The notes under the pieces are model-generated. The model had not been told where the DNA came from. It saw only the letters and a program-made list of their open reading frames with translations, and did no database searches. Source: VRUE01 sp963837695 (GTDB taxonomy: Bacteria; Actinomycetota; Thermoleophilia; Solirubrobacterales; 70-9). Taken from it: a stretch of DNA of 64,000 nucleotides. The stretch lies in contig CAWINZ010000005.1 of NCBI GenBank assembly GCA_963837695.1, positions 496,001-560,000 of the forward strand, written 5' to 3'. Of the stretch, positions 7,102 to 18,272 are shown piece after piece. The translations under genes were made by a program, and so were the position numbers. The first letter of the stretch is position 1. Every line of letters starts with the position of its first letter.

Positions 7102-8178
7102 TCAACTTCGCCGCTCGGCCACCTCAGCCGCCCCCGCGAGGCGCTCGACCAGGCGGGCGAAGTGTTCTATGCCGGGGTCGACCTTGCCGTACTGGCCGGC
7201 GGCGTAGCGGGCGTAGACGCCCTCGAGGATGATCGCCAGCTTCCAGTAGCCGAGGGCGACGAAGAAGTCGAGTTGGGAGAGGTCGCGGCCGGAGCGCTCG
7301 GCGTAGCGGTCGCGCAGCTCCGCGCGGGTGGGGAAGCCGGAGGCGAGATTTGCAGGTTGGCCGAGAGCGATCGGCTCCTCGCCGTCCTCGCCGCGGTCGG
7401 GCCAGTAGACCATCAGCAGGCCGACGTCGGCGAGTGGGTCGCCGAGCGTGCAGAGCTCCCAGTCGACGACCGCTGCCACCTCTCCCCCTGGGGTGAGGAT
7501 CATGTTGTCGAGCCGGTAGTCGCCGTGGACGATCGTCGCCGGGCCCTGCTCGGGGATGCGAGCGGCGAGCCGCTCGTGGACGGCGTCGATCGCCGGCAGT
7601 TCGCGCGTCTTCGATTTCTCCCACTGGCCCTGCCAGCGGCGCAGTTGGCGGGCGACGTAGTCCTCCTTGCGGCCGAGCTCGCCGAGCCCGACCGCGTCGG
7701 GGTCGACGGCGTGGATGTCGACCAGGGTGTCGGCGACGCGCTCGCCGATCGCCCGCCGGTCGACCTCGTCCGGGAACGCCTCCGCCTCGGCGAGGCCGCG
7801 CAGGATCGGCCCCTCGACGAACTCCATTACGTAAAAGGGCGCGCCGTTGACGCTCTCGTCCTCGCAAAGCCCGACTACCGGCGCGACGGGCACGGCCGTC
7901 GGCCCCAGTGCCGAGACGACCTTGTGCTCGCGCCCCATGTCGTGCGCGGAGCCGAGCCGCTTGCCGAGCGGCGGCCGGCGCAGCGCCCAGCGGCGGCCGG
8001 CGCGGTCACTGACGCCATAGGTGAGGTTGGAGTGACCGCCGGAGATCCGCTCGAAGGAGAGCGGCAGCTCGACTCCCGCGACATGCTGCTCGAACCAGTC
8101 CTCGACCCCCGCTCGATCGATCCCGTCGGGGGCCGCAGTGTTGTCTGTGGCCTGGTCACCCATTCGGCTCGAAAGCAT
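7102..8178 (-). CDS. Phosphotransferase of the APH/ACAD10-like kinase family
   Basis: 358 aa from ATG 8178; a second in-frame ATG at 8163 is equally possible. Kinase fold related to aminoglycoside phosphotransferases. Seen: a GGHSNLTY nucleotide loop at about residue 47, the catalytic loop HGDYRLDNM, and the metal-binding DWELCTLGDPLAD. In actinobacteria this branch is usually linked to acyl-CoA dehydrogenases of the ACAD10/11 type and is thought to phosphorylate hydroxyacyl substrates rather than antibiotics. An acyl-CoA dehydrogenase lies at the left end of the window, now separated by the inserted toxin-antitoxin island (inference). Confidence 0.82.
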   Translation of the reverse strand: MLSSRMGDQATDNTAAPDGIDRAGVEDWFEQHVAGVELPLSFERISGGHSNLTYGVSDRAGRRWALRRPPLGKRLGSAHDMGREHKVVSALGPTAVPVAPVVGLCEDESVNGAPFYVMEFVEGPILRGLAEAEAFPDEVDRRAIGERVADTLVDIHAVDPDAVGLGELGRKEDYVARQLRRWQGQWEKSKTRELPAIDAVHERLAARIPEQGPATIVHGDYRLDNMILTPGGEVAAVVDWELCTLGDPLADVGLLMVYWPDRGEDGEEPIALGQPANLASGFPTRAELRDRYAERSGRDLSQLDFFVALGYWKLAIILEGVYARYAAGQYGKVDPGIEHFARLVERLAGAAEVAERRS

Positions 8179-8190
8179 ATTCCGAGCCCT

Positions 8191-8230
8191 GTATCGATAA
8201 GTATCTTGATGTATCTTGAAAATAGGATAC
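8191..8230. promoter_or_regulatory. Iteron-like GTATC repeats in a divergent promoter region
   Basis: Three decamers begin GTATC at 8191, 8201 and 8211, exactly 10 bases apart, followed by the inverse GGATAC at 8225-8230. The region is AT-rich compared with its surroundings and lies between the divergent genes at 8178 and 8259. It is probably an operator array controlling the ATPase gene. Confidence 0.5.
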
Positions 8231-8258
8231 TTCCGGAGAAACCCCTAGACTCGGCGCC

Positions 8259-9455
8259 GTGGATGTCTATCGAAACCCCTATACGCCGGGCGCAGGCTCA
8301 CGGCCGGCAGCGCTCACCGGGCGAGATGAGGAGATCGAGCGCTTCCAGATAGCGATTGGACGGCTCGCTCGCGGGGCAACCGAGCAGGGCATCGTGATTC
8401 ACGGCCTTCGCGGAGTCGGCAAGACGGTGCTGCTCAACAAGCTGGAGGAGGTGGCATCTGAAGCCGGTTGGGTAACCGCATTCTCCGAGCTCCGCAGAGG
8501 CGACGACTTTCGTCTTGTCATGGCACGCGCCCTCTTCAACGCCATCCGACAGCTTGACGCGCATCGAGTCGGCCGCAACGTCATTACCCGGCTCAAGGCG
8601 GCATTTGCGTCCTTCTCGGCAACTCTCACGACAGACGGCACGGTCAGGTTCGGCTTCGAGGTCGCACCGGCTCGTGGGACCGCTGACAGTGGGGATCTCG
8701 AGACCGACCTCGTGGAGATGCTGCAAGAGCTCGGGCACGCCGCGGAAAAGGGGCAGGCCGGAAGCGCAATCTTGCTCGACGAGCTGCAGTTGGCGAACCG
8801 GGACGACCTCGAAGCGTTCGTCGCCGCCGTGCACCGCGCGACTCAGAAGGCGCTGCCGATAGCGGTCGTGGTGGCGGGCCTTCCGACGCTTCCCGCTGCT
8901 CTGGCCGAGGCGAAGACGTACGCAGAGCGGCTGTTCTCCTTCCCCCGACTTGGGGCGCTGGCGGAGAAAGATGCACGGGATGCACTTGTCCTGCCGGCGC
9001 GCGGCGAGGGTGTCAGATATGAAGACGAAGCCCTGGCGAAGCTGCTCGACCGAGCCGGTGGATATCCGTACTTCCTCCAAGAGTGGGGACGCGGCGTCTG
9101 GGACGTCGCAGCGGCCAATCCGATCTCCGTCGAGGACGTCGATGCAGCAATTCCCGAAGTCGAACGGAAGCTGAACGAGGACTTCTTTGCCATCCGGCTC
9201 GCTCGCACGACGCCTGCGGAGCGTCGTTACTGTGCCGCGATGGCCAGCCTCGGCGACGGAGTTCAGGAGAGCGGCGCCATAGCGCGATCCTTGGGCTATA
9301 CGAACGTGCGAGCCGGATCCTCACTTCGCGCGTCGCTGATCGACAAGGGCGTTCTCTACAGCGTCGGACGTGGCAGGGTTGACTTCACGGTGCCCCGGTT
9401 CGCCGAGTTCCTTCGTGGCGACAGCGCGGCCGACCTGCTCGGGGCGCAGAGCTGA
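8259..9455 (+). CDS. AAA/STAND-type ATPase with C-terminal winged-helix-like region
   Basis: 398 aa. N-terminal NPYTPGAGSRPAALTGRDEE is typical of the ORC/AAA_16 ATPase group. Walker A GLRGVGKT at 49-56; Walker B ILLDEL at 171-176; a sensor-like stretch around VVAGLPTLP. The C-terminal 90 residues (TPAERRYCAAMASLGDG onward) resemble a winged helix. GTG start at 8259. Such stand-alone ATPases are common accessory genes with no settled role; a regulator or defence/NTPase sensor function is possible. A second member of the same broad group, not a close copy, is at 18273. No partner gene is seen. Confidence 0.75.
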   Translation: MDVYRNPYTPGAGSRPAALTGRDEEIERFQIAIGRLARGATEQGIVIHGLRGVGKTVLLNKLEEVASEAGWVTAFSELRRGDDFRLVMARALFNAIRQLDAHRVGRNVITRLKAAFASFSATLTTDGTVRFGFEVAPARGTADSGDLETDLVEMLQELGHAAEKGQAGSAILLDELQLANRDDLEAFVAAVHRATQKALPIAVVVAGLPTLPAALAEAKTYAERLFSFPRLGALAEKDARDALVLPARGEGVRYEDEALAKLLDRAGGYPYFLQEWGRGVWDVAAANPISVEDVDAAIPEVERKLNEDFFAIRLARTTPAERRYCAAMASLGDGVQESGAIARSLGYTNVRAGSSLRASLIDKGVLYSVGRGRVDFTVPRFAEFLRGDSAADLLGAQS

Positions 9456-9556
9456 GAGCGACCATCGCCAGCCCGCGACCATATTCCCGTCGACGATTCC
9501 GGCTCAGCCCATCGCTCGCCAACCGGCTGACGATCGGGTTCGCGATCGCCTTTGCT

Positions 9557-10723
9557 GTGCTGACCGGCCTGGCCGTGATCGGGGTCGCCCGCTTCCTGCA
9601 GCAGCGCCAGGACTTCGAGAACGCCACCGCGCGCTCCTACCAGCGCGAGATCGTCGCCCGCAACCGCCTGGCGCAGGGGACGCAACCCGCCGCGGCCCGG
9701 GCGACGGTGATCTCCCAGCAGCATCAGAGGCAGGCGCTCCGCGATGAAATCTCCAGCGAGACGCGCGACACGGCGCTGCTGGTCGGAGCGGGCCTGATCG
9801 CCGGCCTGACCGGGGCGGCGCTGCTCTTCACCGGGCTGATCTCGTCGATGCGCCGCCCGCTCGAGGACCTCGTCGACGCGTCGGGGCGGCTGGCCGGTGG
9901 AGACCTCGACGCCCGCGTCCAGGTCGGCGGCCTCTCGGAGACCGCCACGCTGGGCAGCGCCTTTAACGAGATGGCCGACGAGCTGCAACGCCGCGCCGGA
10001 GAACGCGACCAGCTCGACCGGATGAAAGACGAGTTCGTCCTCACCGCGTCGCACGAGCTGCGCAGCCCGCTCACCTCGGTGCAGGGGTTTGCCGAGCTGC
10101 TGCTGCTGGAGCGCGAGAAGCTCAGTCCCAAGCAGGCCGAGACGGTCGAGGTGATTCTCGACAACACCCGGCACCTGGTGCGCCTGCTCAACGACCTGCT
10201 CGACCTCGCCCGCAGCGACGCCGGCAGGTTGACGATCCGGCCCGAGCAGACCGGCGCGACGGGGCTGATCGAGGACGCGGTGCGAACGATGCGGGCACAG
10301 CTGGACGCTCGCGGGCAGAAGCTGGCCCTGGAGATCGAGCCCGACCTACCTCAGATCGAGGCCGATCGAGACCGAATTCGCCAAGTACTGGTGAATCTGC
10401 TTACGAATGCGAATGAGTATTGCCCGGAAGGTGCGAATATCGGGGTGAAGGCCCGTCGCGCCGGTGCCGAAGTGGAGATCGACGTGATCGACGACGGACC
10501 CGGCATACCGGCGGAACAGCTGGAGCACATCTTCGAACGCTTCTCGCGCGGCGACGCCGGCGAGACCCAGCGGGTCGGTGGCACCGGCCTCGGCCTGGCG
10601 ATCTCGAAATCGCTGATCGAGTTGCACGGGGGGACGATCGACGCCGAATCGGCTCCCGGCCGGGGATCCACCTTCCGCATCCGCCTGCCGATGATCGCCC
10701 CCGACCGGGTGGAGGCGACCTGA
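9557..10723 (+). CDS. Membrane sensor histidine kinase
   Basis: 388 aa from GTG 9557, but the true start is probably upstream: the frame is open from 9383 and bases 9515-9592 encode a complete first membrane helix (LTIGFAIAFAVLTGLAVIGV) that GTG 9557 would cut in half. No ATG, GTG or TTG exists in that stretch, so a CTG such as 9452 (overlapping the ATPase stop) or 9527 may be used. Order: TM1, short extracellular part, TM2 (VGAGLIAGLTGAALLFTGL), HAMP, HisKA with SHELRSPLTS, and HATPase with N box NLLTNANEY, DDGPGIP and GTGLGLAIS. It is coupled to the response regulator at 10723. Confidence 0.9.
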   Translation: MLTGLAVIGVARFLQQRQDFENATARSYQREIVARNRLAQGTQPAAARATVISQQHQRQALRDEISSETRDTALLVGAGLIAGLTGAALLFTGLISSMRRPLEDLVDASGRLAGGDLDARVQVGGLSETATLGSAFNEMADELQRRAGERDQLDRMKDEFVLTASHELRSPLTSVQGFAELLLLEREKLSPKQAETVEVILDNTRHLVRLLNDLLDLARSDAGRLTIRPEQTGATGLIEDAVRTMRAQLDARGQKLALEIEPDLPQIEADRDRIRQVLVNLLTNANEYCPEGANIGVKARRAGAEVEIDVIDDGPGIPAEQLEHIFERFSRGDAGETQRVGGTGLGLAISKSLIELHGGTIDAESAPGRGSTFRIRLPMIAPDRVEAT

Positions 10724-11082
10724 TGGCAAGGATCCTCATAGCCGACGACTCCGAGACCATCCTGCTGCTCCTGCGCACGCGCCTGGAGATGGAGGGCCAC
10801 GAGGTTTCTACGGCAATCGACGGGCAGGAGGTCGTCGACAAGGTCGAGATCGCCAACCCACCCGACATCCTCCTGCTCGACGCGATGATGCCCGGCAAAT
10901 CGGGCATCGACGCTCTGCGAGAGCTCCGCGCCTCCGGAATCGAGACCCCCGTCCTCATAGTCAGCGCCCACACCGACGGCCGCGACGGCGAGAACCACGC
11001 GGACCTGGCGATCAGCGGCTACATCGCCAAGCCGATCGACTTCGACCAGCTCTTCAAGATGATCGCGGACCTGACCAGCTAA
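10723..11082 (+). CDS. Single-domain response regulator
   Basis: 119 aa, a receiver domain only, with no output domain. Acidic pair DD at residues 8-9, phospho-acceptor D53 in ILLLDAMMPG, T/S in VLIVSAH and conserved K in YIAKPID. The start overlaps the kinase stop (TGATG), so the two form one operon. It likely acts by protein-protein contact, as in CheY/DivK-type regulators. An ISL3-type element has inserted exactly at its stop codon; the 8-bp target duplication carries the TAA, so the gene is intact. Confidence 0.9.
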   Translation: MARILIADDSETILLLLRTRLEMEGHEVSTAIDGQEVVDKVEIANPPDILLLDAMMPGKSGIDALRELRASGIETPVLIVSAHTDGRDGENHADLAISGYIAKPIDFDQLFKMIADLTS

Positions 11083-11086
11083 AGGG

Positions 11087-12470
11087 GGCTCTATTGACGT
11101 TTCCGTGGGTCACGTGACGGTGACTCGACCGGGCAGCGGCGGACACAGACCGCCGAGCTTCAGCATCGCCAGGGAGATCAGCGCCTGAGGTGAGTGAAAG
11201 CCGAATGCGCGACGGGCGATCAGCCGGATCTGGGTGTTGATCGCCTCCACTCGCGCGTTGGAGAGCCCGTGGCGGATCGCCGCGACGATGCCCTCCCGTT
11301 GCGCAGTGATCGTGCGGGCGAGCTTGACGAACGGCTTCAGGCGGCAGCGCCGCGCCCAGACCAACCACTCATCCAGCAGGCGGATCGCCGCCCGATGTCC
11401 GAGTCGGTAGATCTGGCGCAGCTGCTCCTTCAGCAGGTAGGCGCGATAGAGCGGCCGGTTGAGCCGCTCGAGGTCGGCGAGCTTTGACTGCTGGCGCGCT
11501 GTCAGGTTCTCGGGGTTCTTCCACAGGGCGTAGCGGGCGCCCTTGAGCTCCGCCGCCACGTTGCCCTGCCCCTGGCGGCGCGCCTCGTTCCAGACCTCGC
11601 GGCGGACCTTGTCGAGCGCTTCGGTGGCGAGCTGCACGACATGAAAGGGATCGACGCAGCGCTTGGCCTTCGGGCAGCGCTTCACCAGCACCGCCTCGAT
11701 CCAGCCCGCCATGTCGCAGGAGACAAGCTTCAAGCGCTTGGTGCGCTTCTCGCCCAGCGCCTCGAAGAATGCCTCCACGGTCGCCTTGTCTCGTCCCGGC
11801 GCCGCCCAGATCAGCCTGCCGGTGTCGTGGTCGACCACCACGGTCAGGTAGCGGTGGCCTTGCGGTGGGAGATCTCGTCGATGCCGATCCGCTCAAGGCC
11901 GGCAAGCAGGTCGGCATCGCGCCCGGCCTCGGCGGCGACCCGCTCGCAGATCGCCCCGACGCTGCGCCAGGCGATCCGCATCAACTCTGCGACGGCGCTG
12001 CCCGAGGTGTTCACCGCCAGCCAGGCGACCTGCTGCTCGAAGGCGCGAGTGAAGCGCGAATCGTGCCGCGCCCAGGGCACGGCGCAGACGACGACGCCGT
12101 GCTCGGGGCAGGCGACCCTTGGGGCGTCGGCCTCCAGGTAGGCGATGGTCGTGCCGAGGTCAAGCGCCCGCCAGCGCCGGCGTCCCTCGCCGAGATCGAA
12201 GCCGGGCGCGCGGCGCCCGCAGACGCCGCAGCGATCCCGCTCCCGGTGGTGCGGCCTGACCGCCACCACTACCTGCCCTTCCTCGTCACTCTCGACGCTC
12301 TCGACGACCGCCCGCTCCAAGCCGAGCAGGCGTGCCCATACCCTTTCCTTGCGCACGTCGTTGCCGCTCCTTTCGATTTCCAGCCTTCGAGAAGCCGGAA
12401 ACCTAGGCGCGGAGCGGCGTGCGCCTCATCTTCACCTGCTTACTTCACCCACGGAAACGTCAATAGAGCC
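11087..12470. mobile_element. ISL3-family insertion sequence, 1384 bp
   Basis: 24-bp perfect terminal inverted repeats at 11087-11110 and 12447-12470, beginning GGCTCTATTGACG. Flanked by an 8-bp direct duplication CTAAAGGG at 11079-11086 and 12471-12478, the size expected for ISL3. The single transposase gene on the minus strand is interrupted by a frameshift. The clean ends and target duplication show a fairly recent insertion. The undisrupted sequence would have run from the response regulator directly into the repeat region at 12486. Confidence 0.93.
11110..12356 (-). pseudogene. ISL3-family transposase with a -1 frameshift
   Basis: The N-terminal part (12356 down to about 11860) has the zinc-finger cysteines CGVCGRRAPG and a helix-turn-helix, ending at IGIDEISHRK. 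The C-terminal part (11841 down to 11110) resumes with VVDHDTGRLIWA and has the DDE-type core (CDMAGW, DPFHVVQ, NARVEAINTQIR). Restoring one G after the lysine codon (about base 11858) would give DEISHRKGHRYLTVVVDHD and a continuous protein of about 415 aa. Either the element is dead, the frameshift is programmed, or it is a sequencing error. Confidence 0.9.
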
Positions 12471-12485
12471 CTAAAGGGCCGGGGG

Positions 12486-12524
12486 TCGTCACGCGAGTGC
12501 CTCGCGAAACGGCTCCGGGCAACA
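12486..12524. repeat. Partial copy of the 12534/15124 repeat family
   Basis: GTCACGCGAGTGCCTCGCGA followed by AACGGCTCCG matches the left arm and the start of the core of the element at 12534, but no right half follows. It lies between the IS element and the complete copy. Confidence 0.55.
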
Positions 12525-12533
12525 GCAGCTAAA

Positions 12534-12652
12534 GCGGTCAGGGGCGTCACGGAAGTGCCTCGCGAAGCGGCTCCGCAGAGTGGTTCTTCCGCGAAGCGAT
12601 CCAACATAGTGAGCGAAGCGAACATGGGCACTTCCGTGACGCCCCTGACCGC
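12534..12652. repeat. Long inverted-repeat element, family B, copy 1
   Basis: Perfect 26-bp arms at 12534-12559 and 12627-12652 enclose a 67-base core. The core shares TCGCGAAGCGGC, GAGTGGTTC, and GTGAGCG...GAAGCGAACAT with the element at 15124. The arms share GTCAGGGG and GTGCC but differ in the middle, with matching changes on both sides. It contains no gene and lies just after the DEAD-box helicase stop codon (minus strand), so it could act as a terminator. Confidence 0.8.
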
Positions 12653-12656
12653 CCCG

Positions 12657-14146
<1,490 letters not shown>

Positions 14147-14150
<4 letters not shown>

Positions 14151-15094
14151 TTCGACGGGTCCAAGAGGAGCTTGCCGGTGGTGCGGCGGGCGATCAGGTC
14201 TTCATGGGCGCGCGCGGCTTCGGAGAGCGGGTAGACCTCGCCGACGCTGACCTCGAGCTCGCCGGCGGCGACGGCGGCGAGCAGCTCGGCGATCATCGGG
14301 CCGAACTCCTTGGGCCGCATCATCAGGTGGATGAGCCAGAAGCCGATCACGGACTTGGATCCACGCAGCAACGCCGCGGTTGACACGTCGCGCTGTTCGC
14401 GGGAGGCGATGCCGAAGACGACCATGCGGCCAAGTGGAGCGAGTGCCGAGAACTCGGCGTCGAAGGCGTCGCCGCCGCTCATGTGGAGAACCGCATCGAC
14501 TCGCTCGCCGTCGTTGGCGGCAAGGATCGCCTCCTTCAGATCCTCGCTGCGCGAATCGACGGTGGCGTCGGCGCCGAGGCGTTCGACCATCTCGCGCTTC
14601 TCCGCGCTGGAGGCGAGGCCGATCACCTTCGCTCCAGCCTGCTTGCCGAGCTGCACCGCCAGCGAGCCGGTTCCCCCGGCGGCCGCCTCGATCAAAAGCG
14701 TCTCGCCCGGCTCAATCCGAGCGCAGCGGCGCACCAGCGCCATCGCGGTGATGCCCTGCAGGAGCAGCGCCGCGGCCTGGTCGTCGTCGACGCCGTCGGG
14801 GATCGGAACGAGCATCTGCTCGGGGATCGCGACCTTCTCCGCGTAGCCCCCACCGCCAAGCAGAGCCGCGACCCGCTTTCCGTCAGCGGTGCGTCCACTC
14901 ACCTCCCCGCCGGGGACCAGCGGCAGCGACTGCTCAGCCAGGTAGTCGTTCCGGGTCGCATGCGTATCGGCAAAGTTGATCCCCGACCGCGCAACCTCAA
15001 CCACAACCTGCCCCTCGCCGGCTTCAGGCTCAGGCAGCTCAACTAATTCCAGCTTCTCCGGCCCACCGAACTCTTGGATTTGAATCGCTTTCAC
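14147..15094 (-). CDS. Quinone oxidoreductase-like, zinc-free MDR family
   Basis: 315 aa. NADPH-dependent reductase of the medium-chain dehydrogenase/reductase superfamily, QOR branch. N-terminal GroES-like part (GPEKLELVELPEPEAGEGQV); NADPH-binding part with AAAGGTGSLAVQLGK; C-terminal substrate helix ending ARRTTGKLLLDP, usual for QOR. No zinc-binding cysteine cluster. The length fits the family (about 320 aa). It lies upstream of and overlaps the helicase gene, so the two are co-transcribed. The substrate is not predictable from sequence. Confidence 0.85.
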
Positions 15095-15123
15095 GGCCGG
15101 GAACCATAGTCGGCGCCGGGAAT

Positions 15124-15263
15124 CGGGGGTCAGGGGTCTCTCGGAGGTGCCTCGCGAAGCGGCGCACCGGCGAGTGGTTCATGCGGCGAAGCCGCACAGA
15201 CATCGTGAGCGGAGCCGAAGGCGAAGCGAACATAGGCACCCTCCGAGAGACCCCTGACCCCCG
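15124..15263. repeat. Long inverted-repeat element, family B, copy 2
   Basis: Arms at 15124-15151 and 15235-15263 are complementary except for one extra G. The core has the same blocks as the element at 12534: CTCGCGAAGCGGC, CGAGTGGTTC, GTGAGCG, GCGAAGCGAACAT. It occupies the space between the divergent genes at 15094 and 15279 and would lie in or near their promoters. Confidence 0.8.
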
Positions 15264-15278
15264 ATACGCTCCGCCCCA

Positions 15279-16202
<924 letters not shown>

Positions 16203-16240
16203 CGAGTCGAGACGTCCGAACTGCGAAAATAGTCGCCTCG

Positions 16241-17590
16241 ATGGCAGGCGACTCCCTCAGCGTCACTGACAACCGCACCGGCAAGAGCTATGAGCTGCCG
16301 ATCACCGACGGCACGGTCCGGGCCATGGACCTGCGCCAGATCAAAGTCGACGAGGACGAATTCGGCATGCTGGCCTACGACCCGGCCTTCACGAACACCG
16401 CCTCCTGCCGCTCGGCGATCACCTACATCGACGGCGAGGCCGGGATCCTCGAACACCGCGGTTACTCGATCGAGCAGCTCTGCGAGCGCTCCAGCTTCCT
16501 CGAGGTCGCCTACCTGCTGATCTTCGGCGAGTTGCCGACCGGGCCACAGCTCGACCGCTGGACCTACGACATCGTCCACCACACCTTCGTCCACGAGGAC
16601 CTCAAGCAGTTCTTCGAGGGATTCCGCTACGACGCCCACCCGATGGGGATGCTGCTGGCGGGGGTCGGCGCGCTCTCGACCTTCTACCCGGATGCCAAGC
16701 ACACCGAAGACCCCGAAGAGCGCTACATGGCGGCGGTGCGACTGATCGCCAAGGTGCCGACCCTGGCCGCCTTCTCCTACCGCCACAACATGGGGCTGCC
16801 CTACGTCTACCCGGACAACGACCTCAACTTCGCCGAGAACTTCCTCTCGATGATGTTCAAGAAGACCGAAACCAAGCACGTGCCCAAGCCGGCCCTCTCG
16901 AAGGCGCTCGACGTGCTCTTCATCCTCCACGCCGACCACGAACAGAACTGCTCGACCAACGCCGTGCGCGGCGTCGGCTCCTCCGACGTCGACCCCTACT
17001 CGGCGGTCGCGGCCGGGGTCGCGGCGCTCTACGGACCGCTGCACGGCGGCGCCAACGAGGCGGTGCTGCGGATGCTGCGGCGGATCGGCTCGGTCGACAA
17101 CATCCCCGGCTTCCTCGAGCGGGTCAAGAACCGCGAAGAGAAACTGATGGGCTTCGGCCACCGCGTCTACAAGAACTACGACCCGCGGGCGCGGATCATC
17201 CAGCAACACATGGAGGAGGTCTTCGAGGCGACCGAGTACAACGCGGTCGTCGAGATCGCCCGCGAGCTGGAGAAGCAGGCGCTCGCCGACGAGTACTTCA
17301 CCTCGCGCAAGCTCTACCCCAACGTCGACTACTACTCGGGGATCATCTACGAGGCGCTCGAGATCCCGGCCGAGATGTTCACCGTGATCTTCGCGATCCC
17401 CCGCACGGCCGGCTGGGTCGCCCAGTGGATGGAGATGAAGGACGACCCCGAGCAGAAGATCGCCCGGCCGCGGCAGATCTATACCGGGCATCGCGAGCGC
17501 GACTACGTGGCTGTCGATGACCGCGAGGGGCCGGAGAAAATCGTCGGCCCGCCCGCGCGTCGCCCAAAACGCCCACGTCGTGGGGCTTAG
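16241..17590 (+). CDS. gltA: Citrate synthase
   Basis: 449 aa. Condenses oxaloacetate and acetyl-CoA to citrate, the first TCA step. Catalytic residues are visible: His in HADHEQNCSTNAV, His in LYGPLHGGANEAV and GFGHRVYKNYDPR, and Asp in YPNVDYYSGI. ATG at 16241 starts the conserved N-terminal beta domain (DNRTGKSYELPITDGTVRAM). It is of the type II (long) class. Aconitase at 31427 and 2-oxoglutarate dehydrogenase at 26687 are encoded elsewhere in the window, so TCA genes are scattered. It overlaps a small downstream gene. Confidence 0.96.
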   Translation: MAGDSLSVTDNRTGKSYELPITDGTVRAMDLRQIKVDEDEFGMLAYDPAFTNTASCRSAITYIDGEAGILEHRGYSIEQLCERSSFLEVAYLLIFGELPTGPQLDRWTYDIVHHTFVHEDLKQFFEGFRYDAHPMGMLLAGVGALSTFYPDAKHTEDPEERYMAAVRLIAKVPTLAAFSYRHNMGLPYVYPDNDLNFAENFLSMMFKKTETKHVPKPALSKALDVLFILHADHEQNCSTNAVRGVGSSDVDPYSAVAAGVAALYGPLHGGANEAVLRMLRRIGSVDNIPGFLERVKNREEKLMGFGHRVYKNYDPRARIIQQHMEEVFEATEYNAVVEIARELEKQALADEYFTSRKLYPNVDYYSGIIYEALEIPAEMFTVIFAIPRTAGWVAQWMEMKDDPEQKIARPRQIYTGHRERDYVAVDDREGPEKIVGPPARRPKRPRRGA

Positions 17591-17927
17591 CTGGAAGCTG
17601 ACCGTTCGGCACGGATCCGACGTCTCCCACGAGTCGTTCGACGATCTGGGTGACGCTGTTGCGGCGATGCGGGAGCGGGCTCTGGCTATCCGGGCCGAGG
17701 GGCCGGTGAAGGGGGTCTCCTCGTTGCGGGACTTTGGGCCGGAGCAGCAGGTTCACGCTCGGTTGCAGCTGACCGGGAAGGGGCTGTTGCGCAAGCCGGT
17801 TGCGGGTATCGACGTGCGCGGGGACGGAACCTTTATGCCGTATCGGGGCGGGGTGACCCGCGAGGAGCTCGACCCGTCGGGCCACGAGACGCCGTTCGAC
17901 CTGGTCCGCGAGACTCTCGAAGGATGA
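17580..17927 (+). CDS. Small conserved-looking protein, unknown function
   Basis: 115 aa from GTG 17580, which overlaps the citrate synthase end; longer in-frame starts exist but lie within that gene. Predicted soluble, with a beta strand pattern (WKLTVRHGSDVSHESFDDLG), a helix rich in Ala/Arg, and GKGLLRKPVAGIDVRGDGT. No domain recognised. It overlaps the next gene by 4 bases (ATGA), so the pair is co-translated. The tight packing supports a real gene. Confidence 0.7.
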   Translation: MGLSWKLTVRHGSDVSHESFDDLGDAVAAMRERALAIRAEGPVKGVSSLRDFGPEQQVHARLQLTGKGLLRKPVAGIDVRGDGTFMPYRGGVTREELDPSGHETPFDLVRETLEG

Positions 17928-18232
17928 GCGAGAGCGAGATCCCCAAGGGAAGCTACGCCGCCGGGCGACGCGTGAAGTTGCCGGCCGGCGCCGAAGCCCC
18001 CTATGTCGTCTTCATCAACGGCGTCGAGCAGCGCGAGGAGGCCGACTACAACCTCCGCGCCGGCGAGATCGTCTTCAGCCGCGAGATCGTCAAGGAGAAG
18101 GTCGGCGCCGGCCGCTGGCTGGCGATGTACCTCGGCCTCTTCGGTACCTACCGCAAGAACGAGACGATCGACCTGCAGTTCCAGCGCGACGGCAAGACCG
18201 AGCTGCTCTCGGACCTGCCGGTCTCGTCTTGA
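17924..18232 (+). CDS. Small protein, unknown function
   Basis: 102 aa. Starts MSESEIPKGSYAAGRRVKLP. The central part VVFINGVEQREEADYNLRAG reads as beta strands, like a capsid/carbohydrate-binding-type fold, but no family is certain. A short hydrophobic piece (WLAMYLGLFG) is too short for a clear membrane segment. It is coupled by overlap to the upstream 115-aa gene. Its stop is directly beside the palindrome at 18232. Confidence 0.68.
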   Translation: MSESEIPKGSYAAGRRVKLPAGAEAPYVVFINGVEQREEADYNLRAGEIVFSREIVKEKVGAGRWLAMYLGLFGTYRKNETIDLQFQRDGKTELLSDLPVSS

Positions 18233-18247
18233 CACCAATATTGGTGT
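18232..18247. promoter_or_regulatory. 16-bp perfect palindrome upstream of an ATPase gene
   Basis: ACACCAATATTGGTGT is a perfect palindrome in an AT-rich stretch. TTGACA at 18229-18234 overlaps its left edge and TATACT lies at 18258-18263, but these are 23 bases apart, too far for one ordinary promoter. A related half-site AACACCAA follows the start codon at 18277. Probable operator. Confidence 0.55.
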
Positions 18248-18272
18248 TTGTTTGCTCTATACTTGTGAGCAA

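Noticed and set aside
7102..8178. Aminoglycoside resistance enzyme
   Set aside because: The sequence belongs to the acyl-CoA dehydrogenase-associated branch of the fold; no sign of antibiotic resistance context.
8191..8230. Tandem decamers as a CRISPR array
   Set aside because: Units are only 10 bases with no spacers; operator-like.
8191..9455. Iterons plus ATPase as a plasmid replication origin
   Set aside because: No Rep protein, partition genes or DnaA boxes; chromosomal metabolic genes lie on both sides.
12534..12652. Family B element as the ends of an insertion sequence
   Set aside because: No transposase between the arms, no target duplication, and arms that are not the same as in the other copy.
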